Positions 42,148 to 51,358 of a DNA stretch of 64,000 nt are shown here, in pieces (within the stretch, counting starts at the first letter, position 1; each line of letters starts with the position of its first letter). The translations under genes and the position numbers were made by a program. Origin of the DNA: Streptomyces caeruleatus (GTDB taxonomy: Bacteria; Actinomycetota; Actinomycetes; Streptomycetales; Streptomycetaceae); assembly GCF_001514235.1 (NCBI RefSeq), contig NZ_KQ948929.1:361566-425565 (forward strand). The letters run 5' to 3'. The notes beneath the pieces were generated by a model. The model saw nothing but the letters and a program-made list of their open reading frames with translations, made no database searches and was not told where the DNA came from.

Positions 42148-43912
42148 ACTCGTCCGGTTCCTGCGCGAGAAGGCCTGGATCCTCGGCGACACCCGCTGGT
42201 ACGCGCGGGTGGACAGCGTGCGCGGCGAGCTCGTCGAGGTGGAACGCCTCGGCTACGCCCAGCTCGACGCCCGTGCCCGGGCGGTGGGAGCGTGGCTGGC
42301 CGACCGTACGCCGCCGGGAGCGCGCGTCATGCTGATGTACCCGGCGGGCCTGGAGTTCCTCGCGGTCTTCCTCGGCTGTCTGTATTCCGGGCGGGTGGCG
42401 GTCCCGGCTCCCCTCCCGGACACCGACCGTCGGGCCCTGGCGCGCGCCGCGGGCATCATCCGCGACGCGGAGGTCGGCCTGGTCCTGAGCGACGCCGCCC
42501 ACCAGCCCGCCCTCGCCGCCTGGCTCGCCGGTCTCGACCCGGCGCCGCCGGCCGGGTGCCTGGCCACGGACGGCGCCGGGCTGCCGGACCCGGGCACCTG
42601 GTCGCCGGCCGCGCTGGAGCTGTCGGCGACCGCCTACGTCCAGTACACCTCCGGGTCGACCAGTGAGCCGCGCGGTGTGGTCATCACCCACGGGAACCTG
42701 TTGCACAACCTGCTGTCGATCAGGGAGCTGCTCACCCCCGCACCCGTCCTGGACGAACTCCGCCTCGATCCGTCGCCGACCGGTGCCGGATGGCTGCCGC
42801 ACTACCACGACATGGGTCTGGTCGGCATGCTGCTCAGCCCGCTCGCGAGCTACGGCAATCTCGTGTTCTGCTCGCCGGTGTCCTTCGTCGCCCACCCGGA
42901 TCTGTGGCTGCGGATGATCAGCGGGTACCGGGCCTTCTACACGTTCGCCCCGAATTTCGGGTACGACTGGCTGCTGAGGAGCCTCAAGAACACCCGGCTC
43001 ACCGACCTCGACCCGGACCTGGACCTCGACTGCCTGCGGTTCGCGCTGAACGGCGCCGAGCCGGTCCGCGCGGAGGTCCTGAACGCGGTCGCACGCCGGC
43101 TCGCCCCGGTCGGCTTCGGCCCGGACATCTGGGCGCCCTGCTACGGCCTGGCCGAGGCGACGCTGATGGTGACCGGCACGCCGTGCGGCGCGGGGCCGAC
43201 CGTGGGCCGTTTCGACCGGGGCGCGCTGGAGGCCGGTCAGGCCGTGCCCGCACCGGACGGCGTGGACCTCGTCGGCTGCGGTCGGCCTGTCGGCGCCGAC
43301 GTCCGGATCGTCGACCCCGACACCGCGTATCCCCTCAAGGAGGGGCACATCGGTGAGATCTGGGTGTCCGGGGACAGCGTGGCCGACGGCTACCTCGGGG
43401 ATCCGCAGGCGACCACCGGGCAGTTCGCGGCGATGACGGCCGACGGCGAGGGTCCCTTTCTGCGCACCGGGGACCTCGGCTTCTTCCAGGACGGCGAACT
43501 CTTCGTCACCGGCCGCGCCAAGGACCTGATCATCGCCAACGGCCGCAACATCCACCCCCAGGACATCGAGCGCGTCGGCGAGTCGGCCGACCCCGCCACC
43601 GGCCCCTGCGCCGCCTTCACCCTCCCCGACGCGTCGGGGCACGAGCACATCGTCCTGGTCCAGGAAGTCCGCCCGCTCCACCTCGACGGCCGCACGCCCG
43701 CCGCCCTCGCCGACCTCATCAGGCGGCGTCTGGCCCAGGAACTGCGCCTTGCCGTCCAGGTCGTGGTCGTCGGTCCGATGAGCGTGCCCCGGACCACGAG
43801 CGGCAAGATCCAGCGCTCCCGGACCCGGGACGAGCTGCGCGCGAGCCGCCTCGGCGCCCTGCACTGCGATCTGCCGCCCGGCCTGGTCACAGGGTCGCGC
43901 GCAGGTGGCTGA
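42140..43912 (+). CDS. Fatty acyl-AMP ligase (FAAL)
   Basis: This 590-residue adenylating enzyme has features of FAALs rather than acyl-CoA ligases: P-loop YTSGSTSEPRGVVITH (169-184), HYHDMGLVG, the segment LDCLRFALNGAEPV, APCYGLAEATLMVTG and GRAKDLIIANGRNIHPQDIE. FAALs make acyl-adenylate and pass the acyl chain to an ACP or PKS. The GTG at 42140 (8-nt overlap with the ACP gene) is chosen because homology begins right after it. A catalytic lysine is present in TTSGKIQRS. Its 3' end overlaps the convergent deacetylase gene by 26 bp. Confidence 0.92.
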   Translation: MSELVRFLREKAWILGDTRWYARVDSVRGELVEVERLGYAQLDARARAVGAWLADRTPPGARVMLMYPAGLEFLAVFLGCLYSGRVAVPAPLPDTDRRALARAAGIIRDAEVGLVLSDAAHQPALAAWLAGLDPAPPAGCLATDGAGLPDPGTWSPAALELSATAYVQYTSGSTSEPRGVVITHGNLLHNLLSIRELLTPAPVLDELRLDPSPTGAGWLPHYHDMGLVGMLLSPLASYGNLVFCSPVSFVAHPDLWLRMISGYRAFYTFAPNFGYDWLLRSLKNTRLTDLDPDLDLDCLRFALNGAEPVRAEVLNAVARRLAPVGFGPDIWAPCYGLAEATLMVTGTPCGAGPTVGRFDRGALEAGQAVPAPDGVDLVGCGRPVGADVRIVDPDTAYPLKEGHIGEIWVSGDSVADGYLGDPQATTGQFAAMTADGEGPFLRTGDLGFFQDGELFVTGRAKDLIIANGRNIHPQDIERVGESADPATGPCAAFTLPDASGHEHIVLVQEVRPLHLDGRTPAALADLIRRRLAQELRLAVQVVVVGPMSVPRTTSGKIQRSRTRDELRASRLGALHCDLPPGLVTGSRAGG

Positions 43913-45338
43913 CGGTGACGAAGTGGTAGCCGCGGGCGGTCAGCGTGCGCAGGATCCGCGGGATCGCGGCGACCGAGGTGGGGTGGATGTCGTGCATCAG
44001 GACGACGTCGTTGCGCCGGGCCTTGTCGATGACGGTCCGGGCGACCTTGTCGGCGTCGCGGTACTTCCAGTCCTCGGTGTCCACGTCCCACAGCACCGGT
44101 GAGAGGCGGGTGGCGCCCCGGACGGTGGCGTTGATGGCGCCGTAGGGCGGGCGGAAGAGGGTCGGGGTCCGGCCGGTGGTGGCGGCCTCGATGGCGGCGC
44201 TGGTGCGGTTGAGCTGGGAGGCGACCTGCTCGGGGGTGAGCTTGGTGAGGTCGGGGTGGCTGTAGGAGTGGTTGCCTATCTCCATGCCCGCACGCGATGC
44301 GGCGCGGACCAGGTCGGGGTGGGCGGCGACGTTCTGGCCGACGGTGAAGAAGGTGGCGCGTGCCTTGTACCGCGCCAGGTAGGTCAGCAGGGTCGAGGTC
44401 TCCGGCATCGCCGGCCCGTCGTCGAAGGTGAGCGCGATGCACTTGGCCTTCTTGCAGTCGGTGTCGTCGTCGCCGGAGGCGGTGTGGGTGGGCACCGACG
44501 GTTCGGGGACGTGCGAGGCGCCCAGGTCCAGTGAGCTGTCGGGCCGTACGGTCTGCCGCTGGGCGCGTTGCCCGAAACCGGACAGCCAGGGGGTGACCGT
44601 GGCGCGGGGAAGGGTCACCACGTAGGCCCCGGCGGCCGGGGCACCCACCTCGCCGCGGTCGAAGGCCACGCGCAGTGCGCCTTCGGTGGTGAAGGACATG
44701 TCGTGCAGGGCCGCGGCGCGGGCGGCCGGATCGGAGAACAGGCCGTCGAGGGAGGCGGCGTCCACGCCCTCGCGTCCGTCGAGCCGGTCCTTCAGCGCGT
44801 CGACGAAGGCGTCCCGGGAGCCCTCGGCGACGAGGTCGAGGGGCGTGGCGTAGGCACCCGTCTTGCCGTCGTACCAGTACGTCCTGGTCGACAGCCCGGA
44901 CGCGGCGGCGCTGTGGTCCTGCGTGGTGAGCCGTACGCCGAGGACGTCGCCGGAGGCGACCAGGAACTGGTGGCTGATGTTGAGCTCACGGCTCTCCGCG
45001 CTGCCCGCGTCGCCCTCGCACGTCCCCGCGCGGAAGTCCGCCAGGCGCCGCTCCACCTCCTTCTTCATCACGGCGGTCATGGCCTCGGCACCCGGCACGC
45101 CCGGGTAGCTCGTCGCGAAGGGGCAGGAGCTCTGCTCGCTGCTGTCGTTGACGATCTCCAGGCCCTTGATCTTCGACGGGTCGACGCTGCCGCCGGGCGA
45201 GGGCGTGGCCGATCCGGGCCGCGCGTCACCGGACGCGGTGGCCGCGCCCGAGGGGCCGGACGCTCCCGGCGAGCAGGCCGCCGTGACGGAGAGGGCGGCG
45301 AGCAGGACGAGCGAGGGGAACAGGGGGTGAGTACGCAT
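43887..45338 (-). CDS. Polysaccharide deacetylase lipoprotein (NodB domain)
   Basis: This 483-residue protein has a signal peptide with lipobox LSVTAAC (Cys22), a long N-terminal region (about 55-280) of the DUF3298/PdaC-like kind, and a C-terminal NodB carbohydrate esterase-4 domain (about 295-480). Catalytic motifs: TFDDGPA, the HxxxH metal pair in GNHSYSHPDL, RPPYGA, DVDTEDW and MHDIH. It probably deacetylates peptidoglycan or another cell-wall sugar. It is convergent with the FAAL gene and not part of the PKS operon. Confidence 0.9.
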   Translation of the reverse strand: MRTHPLFPSLVLLAALSVTAACSPGASGPSGAATASGDARPGSATPSPGGSVDPSKIKGLEIVNDSSEQSSCPFATSYPGVPGAEAMTAVMKKEVERRLADFRAGTCEGDAGSAESRELNISHQFLVASGDVLGVRLTTQDHSAAASGLSTRTYWYDGKTGAYATPLDLVAEGSRDAFVDALKDRLDGREGVDAASLDGLFSDPAARAAALHDMSFTTEGALRVAFDRGEVGAPAAGAYVVTLPRATVTPWLSGFGQRAQRQTVRPDSSLDLGASHVPEPSVPTHTASGDDDTDCKKAKCIALTFDDGPAMPETSTLLTYLARYKARATFFTVGQNVAAHPDLVRAASRAGMEIGNHSYSHPDLTKLTPEQVASQLNRTSAAIEAATTGRTPTLFRPPYGAINATVRGATRLSPVLWDVDTEDWKYRDADKVARTVIDKARRNDVVLMHDIHPTSVAAIPRILRTLTARGYHFVTVSHLRATL

Positions 45339-45497
45339 GGGACCAGAACCTGACTGAAGGGATGTCCGGGCGCCGCCGACGGGGCTCCACGGTCGTTCTG
45401 GTCATGGATCGTGCAGGTCAGAGCCATTTTTCAGCGACCCGCCAGGCCACCCTGAACAATCCGGCCCATGCCCGATCCGCCCCTGTTCGCGGCGGTT

Positions 45498-48417
45498 TCA
45501 GTCGTTTTGGCCGCACAGGTTCTCGTGGGGCGCGTCAGGTACGTACGTCCGCCACTGCGCCTCGGTCAGTCCGCCACGGGTGCGGGCGCAGATCGTGCGC
45601 ACGGCCTGGTCCGGGTCGGGGGAAAGAGGCTGGAGCGGTACATGCGGGCCGGCGGCGTAGACCGTGCCGCCGGTTTGAGCGAAGGCGAGGGAGCGGATCG
45701 CGTCGCCGGACGTGGGCAGGTCCCCGCCGAGCAGCTGCTGCCCCGCGGTGTCCCACAGCCGCAGCGTTCCGTCGGCGCCGCCCACGGCCAGCGTGCCGCC
45801 GTCGGCGGAGAAGGCGAGCGCGCCCACCGCCTCGGGCGGCCCCTGGGAGACCGTGCCGGAGGTGCCGGTCAGCGCACCCGTGCGGTGCCGGAGGTCGCCG
45901 TCCCACAGGGTGACGTGGCCGGTGGCGTCGCCGACGGCGAGCCGGCTGCCGTCCCGGTTGAAGGCCAGCGCGGTGACCTCGCGGCCGTCGGCGAGCGCAC
46001 GCCCGGTGACCTTGCCCGACCTCGGATCGGCGTACTGGTCGTCGGAGGCCACGAGCAGGCCGCCGTCCGGCCGCACGGCCGCCGTCCCGCCGGAGAGGCC
46101 GCGCAAGGTGGCCGTCCGTCGGTGGGCGCGGGTGTCCCAGAGCTCCGTCGCGTAGCCGTCGGCGGTGGCGCGGACGGCGGCCAGGGTACGGCCGCCGGGC
46201 CCCAGCGCGAGGGCGCTGACCGGGCGGTCGGCCGCTCTGGAGATGTCGAGGACCCTACGCACCTTGTGCGTCCGTACGTCCCACACGGTGACGCGCAGCC
46301 GCCGCGAGCCGTGCGCGGACGTGGTGTCGGCGACGGCCAGCGCGCGGCCGTCCGGGCTGAAGGCCGCCAGCGGAGTGTCCGCGTCGGACATGCCCGGCAG
46401 CGGGCCGAGGGAGGCGCGGGCGAGTACCGGGCCCATGCCGGTATCGCTGCTGACGCCCGCCGTCACGCCCGTGCCCGTGCCCGTGCCCGTGCGCGTTCTC
46501 GTGGAGCGCAGCTCGAAGCGGTAGGCGCTGCCGGACCGGGTGATGGTGGCCAGGGCGGAGCCGTCGGGACCAAGGACGCTCGTGTCGGACTCGGTGGTCT
46601 GCCAGCGCGGGGTGAGGCGGTCGGTCAGGTCGAGGGTGTGGACCGTGGCGCCGTCGAGGTACCGCAGGAGGCGCCGGTCGCCTCGGTCCCAGGTGAGTCC
46701 GTCGGTGTCGGCCGCGGTCAGCTGCCGGTGGAAGACACGGGTGCCGCCGGTGGCCAGCCGCCACACGGCGAGTTCGTGGCCGTCCGCCGTGGCCAGGAAC
46801 TCCCCGTCCGGGGAGAGGGCGGCGTCGGTGAAGCCCGTGTCGGCGCCGCTGGTGAACTCGCCGAGGTCGCGTCCGTCCCGTACCTCCCAGACCTGGGCCG
46901 TCGTGTCGTGGACGGCGGCCAGCCGTGTGCCGTCCGCGCTGAACCTCAGCATGCGTGTGCCGCTGTCCGCGCCGGAGCCGGTGCCGCACACGGTCTTGTC
47001 CGCCTTGTCCCACTCCCCCGGCAGTCGCCTGCCGTCGACGGTGTCCCACAGTTGGGGCGGGCCGTCGGCGGGGCAGAGGGCGAGCAGGCGCCCTTCGGGG
47101 CCGACGGCCACGGTGGTGAGCGCGCGGTCGACGTGGGTGGTGAAGAGGACCTTGCCGTCGGCCGTCCGGTGCAGCCGGACCGCGCCGGGGCCGTTCACCG
47201 GGCCGGTGAGGTAGGCGCTCGCGTCGGGCGCGCTGCCCTGGAGCGACGCGTCGCCCAGCTCGGCGGCCGGTCGGCCGCGAGGTAGGTTCCAGAGTGTCTC
47301 GGCGCCGTCCGGTCCGATGACGTCGAGGAAACGGGAGCCGGGACCCGCGGAGATCGCCTCGGTGCCGCTCGGCAGGTGGTACGTGGCGGTGACCTTGTGG
47401 TCGGCGACGTTCCGGACGGTCACCTCGGTGCCGTCGACGCTGAGCAGGGTCCGGCCGCCGTCGGTGAGGAAGCGGCGGATGTCACGTCCGGCGTCGGGGT
47501 CGGTGAAGGCGTCGCGTTCCGGCTGGACCAGGGCGGCGAGCAGGGCCGAGCGGGACTCGGTGAGCGGGGCGGTGCGCCAGGCGGCCACGCCGAGCAGTGC
47601 GGCGGTGCGGGGGTCGGTGGAGCGCAGGCTGTCGGACACGGCTGCCAGCCGGCGGGCGGCGGCCTTGGCCGCCTCCTCCTGGCCGGCCCGGTCCCGCTGC
47701 CAGGCGACGAGGCCGGCGGTCAGGGCCAGGACGAGGAGCACGGTCAGGCCTACGGTCCGGGACCGCATCCGCCGTGCGGTGCGGGCCTCGGCCTCGCGCT
47801 CGGCGTCCCGGGCCGTCAGGGACGCGGTGAGGAAGGCCCGCTCCAGCCCGGTGAGATCGTCGTCCCGCTGCCGGGCGAGCAGTTCCTCGGCCCGGGCCAG
47901 GGACGTGCCCCGGTACAGCGCGCCGGGGTCGCGCTCCAGTTCCTCCCAGACGAGTGCCGCCTCGCCGAGCCGGCGCTGTGCGCGCAGCCGGTCCCGGCCC
48001 TCCTCGCCCGAACACCGCCGCGAACCGGTGCTCGCGCACCAGCTCCAGCAGTTCGCCGACCAGTGCCTCCCGGCCGAAGAACAGATGGCTGTCGTCCGGT
48101 TCGAAACGGGCCAGGCCCCGGTACGGCGGCGTCTCGTCCGGTGCGGGCGCCCGGACCTCGGCATCGGCCTCCCGCCAGCGCCGCTCCCATGCGTCGGGGT
48201 CGGCGTCCAGTGCCTCGGCGTACGCCCGCACCACTGCCCGGGTCGGCAGCTGTTCCCCGGCTGCCGCCTGGGACAGCGCGGTCGTCGAGTAGCCCGCTCG
48301 CTCGGCCATCTCCCGGTACGGGGGCGTCCCCGCCTTCTGCCGCAGGACCCGAAGATCGTGCGCGAGCCGCTGCACGGGACCGGCGTCCGGGTCCACCGGC
48401 TTCTCACGTCGTCCCAC
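45498..48417 (-). pseudogene. HTH-NTPase-WD40 protein with NTPase core deleted
   Basis: The first about 140 codons (from GTG 48417) encode an XRE-type helix-turn-helix (EMAERAGYSTTALSQAAAGEQLP) and the start of an nSTAND-like NTPase, YRGLARFEPDDSHLFFGRE...FAAVFG. At about 48000, where the Walker A loop should follow, the sequence jumps to the distal end of the NTPase (RDRLRAQRRLGEAALVWEEL) in another frame. From there an open frame continues with a membrane helix and a long WD40 beta-propeller region to the stop at 45498. Several hundred codons are missing and the frames do not match, so the gene is broken. A short GTGCCC repeat run lies near 46465-46490. Confidence 0.7.
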
Positions 48418-48539
48418 CGGAAGAACCTTTCAACCGCTTCAGGTCACGGACCAGGCGTTCAAGCTACGTTTTCGTCTCATGCCCGCGCAATCCTGCCCCT
48501 TTCGCCCGGCTGTGAGATGACGCACGGGCACTGCCGTGG

Positions 48540-48900
48540 ACAGCTGTGCGGACGTACTGGCGGGGCAGCCGGCCTTGAGTTCGTTCTGGACGACGGCCGC
48601 GTCGTCCTCGGTGAGGCCCATGTCGAGGCCCATCACGTACTCGCGGGGCACCTTGTTGGACAGGGCGCGGGCGAAGGCGCGCAGGATCGCCTCCTTGTCG
48701 GGGGAGGCCGGGTCGGCGACGATGCCGGCCTTCGCGCCGCCGTAGAAGAGGTCGACGCCCGCCCGCTTCCAGGTCATGACGCGGGCCAGCCGGGCGATCT
48801 CGCCGACGGAGACGGTCGGGCTCATCCGGGTGCCGCCCTTGCCGACGCCCCGGGCGGTGTTGGGGAGGGTGCGCCGGAAGATCCCCCGGGGTCCTCTGCC
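48540..48900 (-). pseudogene. Glu/Leu/Phe/Val dehydrogenase fragment
   Basis: About 115 codons match the N-terminal catalytic region of glutamate dehydrogenases: NTARGVGKGGTRMSP, then RVMTWKRAGVDLFYGGAKAGIV (catalytic lysine region) and GLDMGLTEDDA. Both ends are missing: upstream is low-complexity, and after NEL the frame turns into unrelated sequence. No NAD(P)-binding domain remains. It lies beside the broken WD40 gene, suggesting a region that has suffered deletions. Confidence 0.7.
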
Positions 48901-49110
48901 CAGCAGTGGCGGCAGCCCGGACTTGGGGGTGTGGTTGGGGGACGTCGCTCGCTCCAGGGCGGGGGGTGCGGCGGCGCCGAGGGCCGCCGGCGTGGTGGGG
49001 GTCACCACTTGGCCTGAAACCATCCCGGGCGGCATGCGGCGGCCGGAAGACTCAGCAGCACGACGACTTCCGCCTCTGAGGCCAAGGGGGTCTGGCCCCC
49101 CGGGCGCCGC

Positions 49111-50031
49111 TCACCCCTCGCGCGCACCCGGGGGCGTCCGGTCCGCGCAGGCTCGCAGGACGTCGACCAGGGCGGCCACCGTCGGCCGGTCCTCGGCGAA
49201 GGAGCGGAACACGACCACGATGTGACGTTCCATCGTCTCCTGGAGCTCCAGGACGTCGAGGCGGGACGGGCGCAGCCGCAGCATCAGGTCCGTCACGACG
49301 CTGACACCGACGCCGGACTCGACCAGGGCGAGGGTGGCGGCCGTGTCGGTCACCTCGTGGAGGACCTGTGGTTCGAAGCCGGCTCGGCGGCAGGCGGTGA
49401 GCACGGCACGGCCGTAGTAGCTGCCGACGGACGGGAGGATCCAGCCCTGTTCGCCGGCGTCGGCGAGGGAGACGCGCCGCCGCCCCGGCATCGCCCCCGC
49501 GGGCACCGCGAGCGAGAAGCGCTCCCGGAACAGTTCCCGGACACGCAGCGACGGATCGCGCGGGATGGGCACGTCCGGGTAGTCGAGGCCGAGCGCCAGG
49601 TCGACGCCGCCGCCGACTACCGCGTCGTACACCTCGTCCACGTCCATGTCCCTGCTGCGCACGGTCACGCCCGGGTGCAGCTCGCGGATCCGCCGCAGGG
49701 CCGGCGGCAGGATCTCGGCGGCGGCGGTCGCGAAGAGCCCGATCCGCAGCGTCCCGGAGATCTCGTTGCGGGTGCGCTCCAGCGCCTCGACGGCCTCGGC
49801 CTCCGTGGTGAGGATGCGCTCGGCGTGCAGGGCCAGCGTCGTCCCGGCGTCGGTGAGTTCCACCCGGCGTCCGACCCTGCGCAGCAGCTGCATGCCGGTG
49901 GCCTTCTCCAGCGCCGCGATCTGCTGGGAGACCCCGCCGGGGGTGTATCCGAGGGCCTCCGCGACGGCGGTGATCGTGCCGCGCCGGGTCAGTTCCACCA
50001 GGGCACGCAGCTGCGCGCTCGTCCAGTCCAT
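49111..50031 (-). CDS. LysR-family transcriptional regulator
   Basis: This 306-residue protein has an N-terminal LysR winged helix-turn-helix (about 3-62: LRALVELTRRGTITAVAEALGYTPGGVSQQIAALEK) and a periplasmic-binding-like effector domain (about 90-295). It is divergent from the pipecolate/lysine catabolic operon with about 130 bp between the starts, the classic place for a LysR activator of the neighbouring operon. The effector is probably an operon substrate such as pipecolate or aminoadipate (inference). Confidence 0.9.
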   Translation of the reverse strand: MDWTSAQLRALVELTRRGTITAVAEALGYTPGGVSQQIAALEKATGMQLLRRVGRRVELTDAGTTLALHAERILTTEAEAVEALERTRNEISGTLRIGLFATAAAEILPPALRRIRELHPGVTVRSRDMDVDEVYDAVVGGGVDLALGLDYPDVPIPRDPSLRVRELFRERFSLAVPAGAMPGRRRVSLADAGEQGWILPSVGSYYGRAVLTACRRAGFEPQVLHEVTDTAATLALVESGVGVSVVTDLMLRLRPSRLDVLELQETMERHIVVVFRSFAEDRPTVAALVDVLRACADRTPPGAREG

Positions 50032-50164
50032 ATAGGGACTCTAAAAGGTCTCCCGCAGTAACTGTTGATGGACGTCAATGTTTGGGTTGCTGCACGATGA
50101 CGCACAGATAGCTGATCGGCATCCCTGTGTACCTCTGTCCTCACAGCTGCGAGGGAGTGGCCCG

Positions 50165-51337
50165 TTGTCGTCCTCCGCCCACCGTGCCGTCCCGTCCTCC
50201 GCCCATGTCGTGATCATCGGTGGTGGCGTGATGGGTACGAGCATCGCGTTCCACCTCGCCGAGGCGGGGGTGCGCGACATCGTCCTCGTCGAGCGCGGTG
50301 ACCTCGGCTGCGGCAGTTCCGGCAAGCCGATCGGGGGCGTGCGCGCCCAGTTCTCGGACCCGCTCAACATCGAGTTGGGCAGCCGCAGCCTCCGTGCCTA
50401 CGGGGACTTCCCGCACCGGCCGGGCGCCGACATCAGGCTCGACACCGTCGGCTATCTCTTCCTGCTCGACGACGAGGAGCAGGCGACGGCCTTCGAGGCC
50501 GGCGTGGCCCTCCAGAACGGCCTGGGCGTGCCGAGCCGCATGATCGGCGCCGACGAGGCCCACCGCCTGTGTCCCTACGTCAGCACCGACGGCCTGGTGG
50601 CCGCCGTCCACTCCCCCACCGACGGACACGCCCGCCCCGGCCTGGTCGTCCAGGGATACGCCCGGGCGGCCGCACGGGCCGGCGTCGTCCTCGCCACCCA
50701 CACCACCGTCACCGGCCTCGACACGGCCGGGGAACGCGTCACCGGCGTGCACACCAGCCACGGACGCATCGCCTGCACCGCCGTGATCTGTGCGGCGGGT
50801 GCCTGGTCGGCGCGGATCGGCGCCATGGCCGGCGTCGACCTCCCCGTGCGGCCCGTGCGACGGCAACTGGCTTTCACCGAACCGCTCGCACCGCCCGTGC
50901 CGCGCATCCCGTTCACCATCGACTTCTCCTCCAGCGCCTACTTCCACAACAGTGACGACGGGCTGCTGTTCGGGCTGGCCGACCCCGGTCAGGAGGACGG
51001 CTTCGACACCACCTGGACCCCTCAGTGGCTGGAGCTGTTCCGCGCCGCCGCCCGCCGCCGCGCCCCGGCGCTGGCCGACATGCGGACGGTCGGCGGCTGG
51101 GCGGGCCTGTACGAGGTCACTCCGGACCACAACGCCCTGATCGGCCGCTCGGGCGCACTGCCCGACTTCCTTTACGCCACCGGGTTCTCCGGCCACGGCT
51201 TCCTCCAGGCGCCCGCGGTCGGCGAAGTCGTACGCGATCTCTACCTGGACCGCGAGCCGTTCACCGACATCTCCCCGCTCAGCGCCGACCGGTTCCACCA
51301 CGGCGCCGAGGCCCGCCCCGAAGCCCACGTGGTGTGA
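50165..51337 (+). CDS. FAD-dependent amine oxidoreductase, probable L-pipecolate oxidase (AmaA-like)
   Basis: This 390-residue DAO-family flavoenzyme has the dinucleotide motif VVIIGGGVMGTSIAFHLAEAG near the start and the C-terminal FAD segment FLYATGFSGHGFLQAP. The TTG at 50165 is chosen because GAGGGAG lies upstream; the ATG at 50078 would add an unlikely leader. Sarcosine/dimethylglycine oxidases share this fold, but the two downstream genes fit the lysine/pipecolate route, where AmaA oxidises L-pipecolate to piperideine-6-carboxylate. It is first of a three-gene operon divergent from LysR. Confidence 0.75.
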   Translation: MSSSAHRAVPSSAHVVIIGGGVMGTSIAFHLAEAGVRDIVLVERGDLGCGSSGKPIGGVRAQFSDPLNIELGSRSLRAYGDFPHRPGADIRLDTVGYLFLLDDEEQATAFEAGVALQNGLGVPSRMIGADEAHRLCPYVSTDGLVAAVHSPTDGHARPGLVVQGYARAAARAGVVLATHTTVTGLDTAGERVTGVHTSHGRIACTAVICAAGAWSARIGAMAGVDLPVRPVRRQLAFTEPLAPPVPRIPFTIDFSSSAYFHNSDDGLLFGLADPGQEDGFDTTWTPQWLELFRAAARRRAPALADMRTVGGWAGLYEVTPDHNALIGRSGALPDFLYATGFSGHGFLQAPAVGEVVRDLYLDREPFTDISPLSADRFHHGAEARPEAHVV

Positions 51338-51358
51338 CCCCCGTAGAAAGGCCGACGC

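Noticed and set aside
38540-43864. A 1774-codon minus-strand frame opposite PKS2, the fusion, ACP and FAAL genes
   Set aside because: It is antisense to four clearly coding genes and has a Gly/Arg/Gln/Val-rich composition typical of GC-driven shadow frames.
46461-46500. GTGCCC hexamer repeats as a possible phase-variable tract
   Set aside because: The units keep the reading frame (Thr-Gly repeats in the WD40 part), are only a few copies long, and the gene is already broken upstream.
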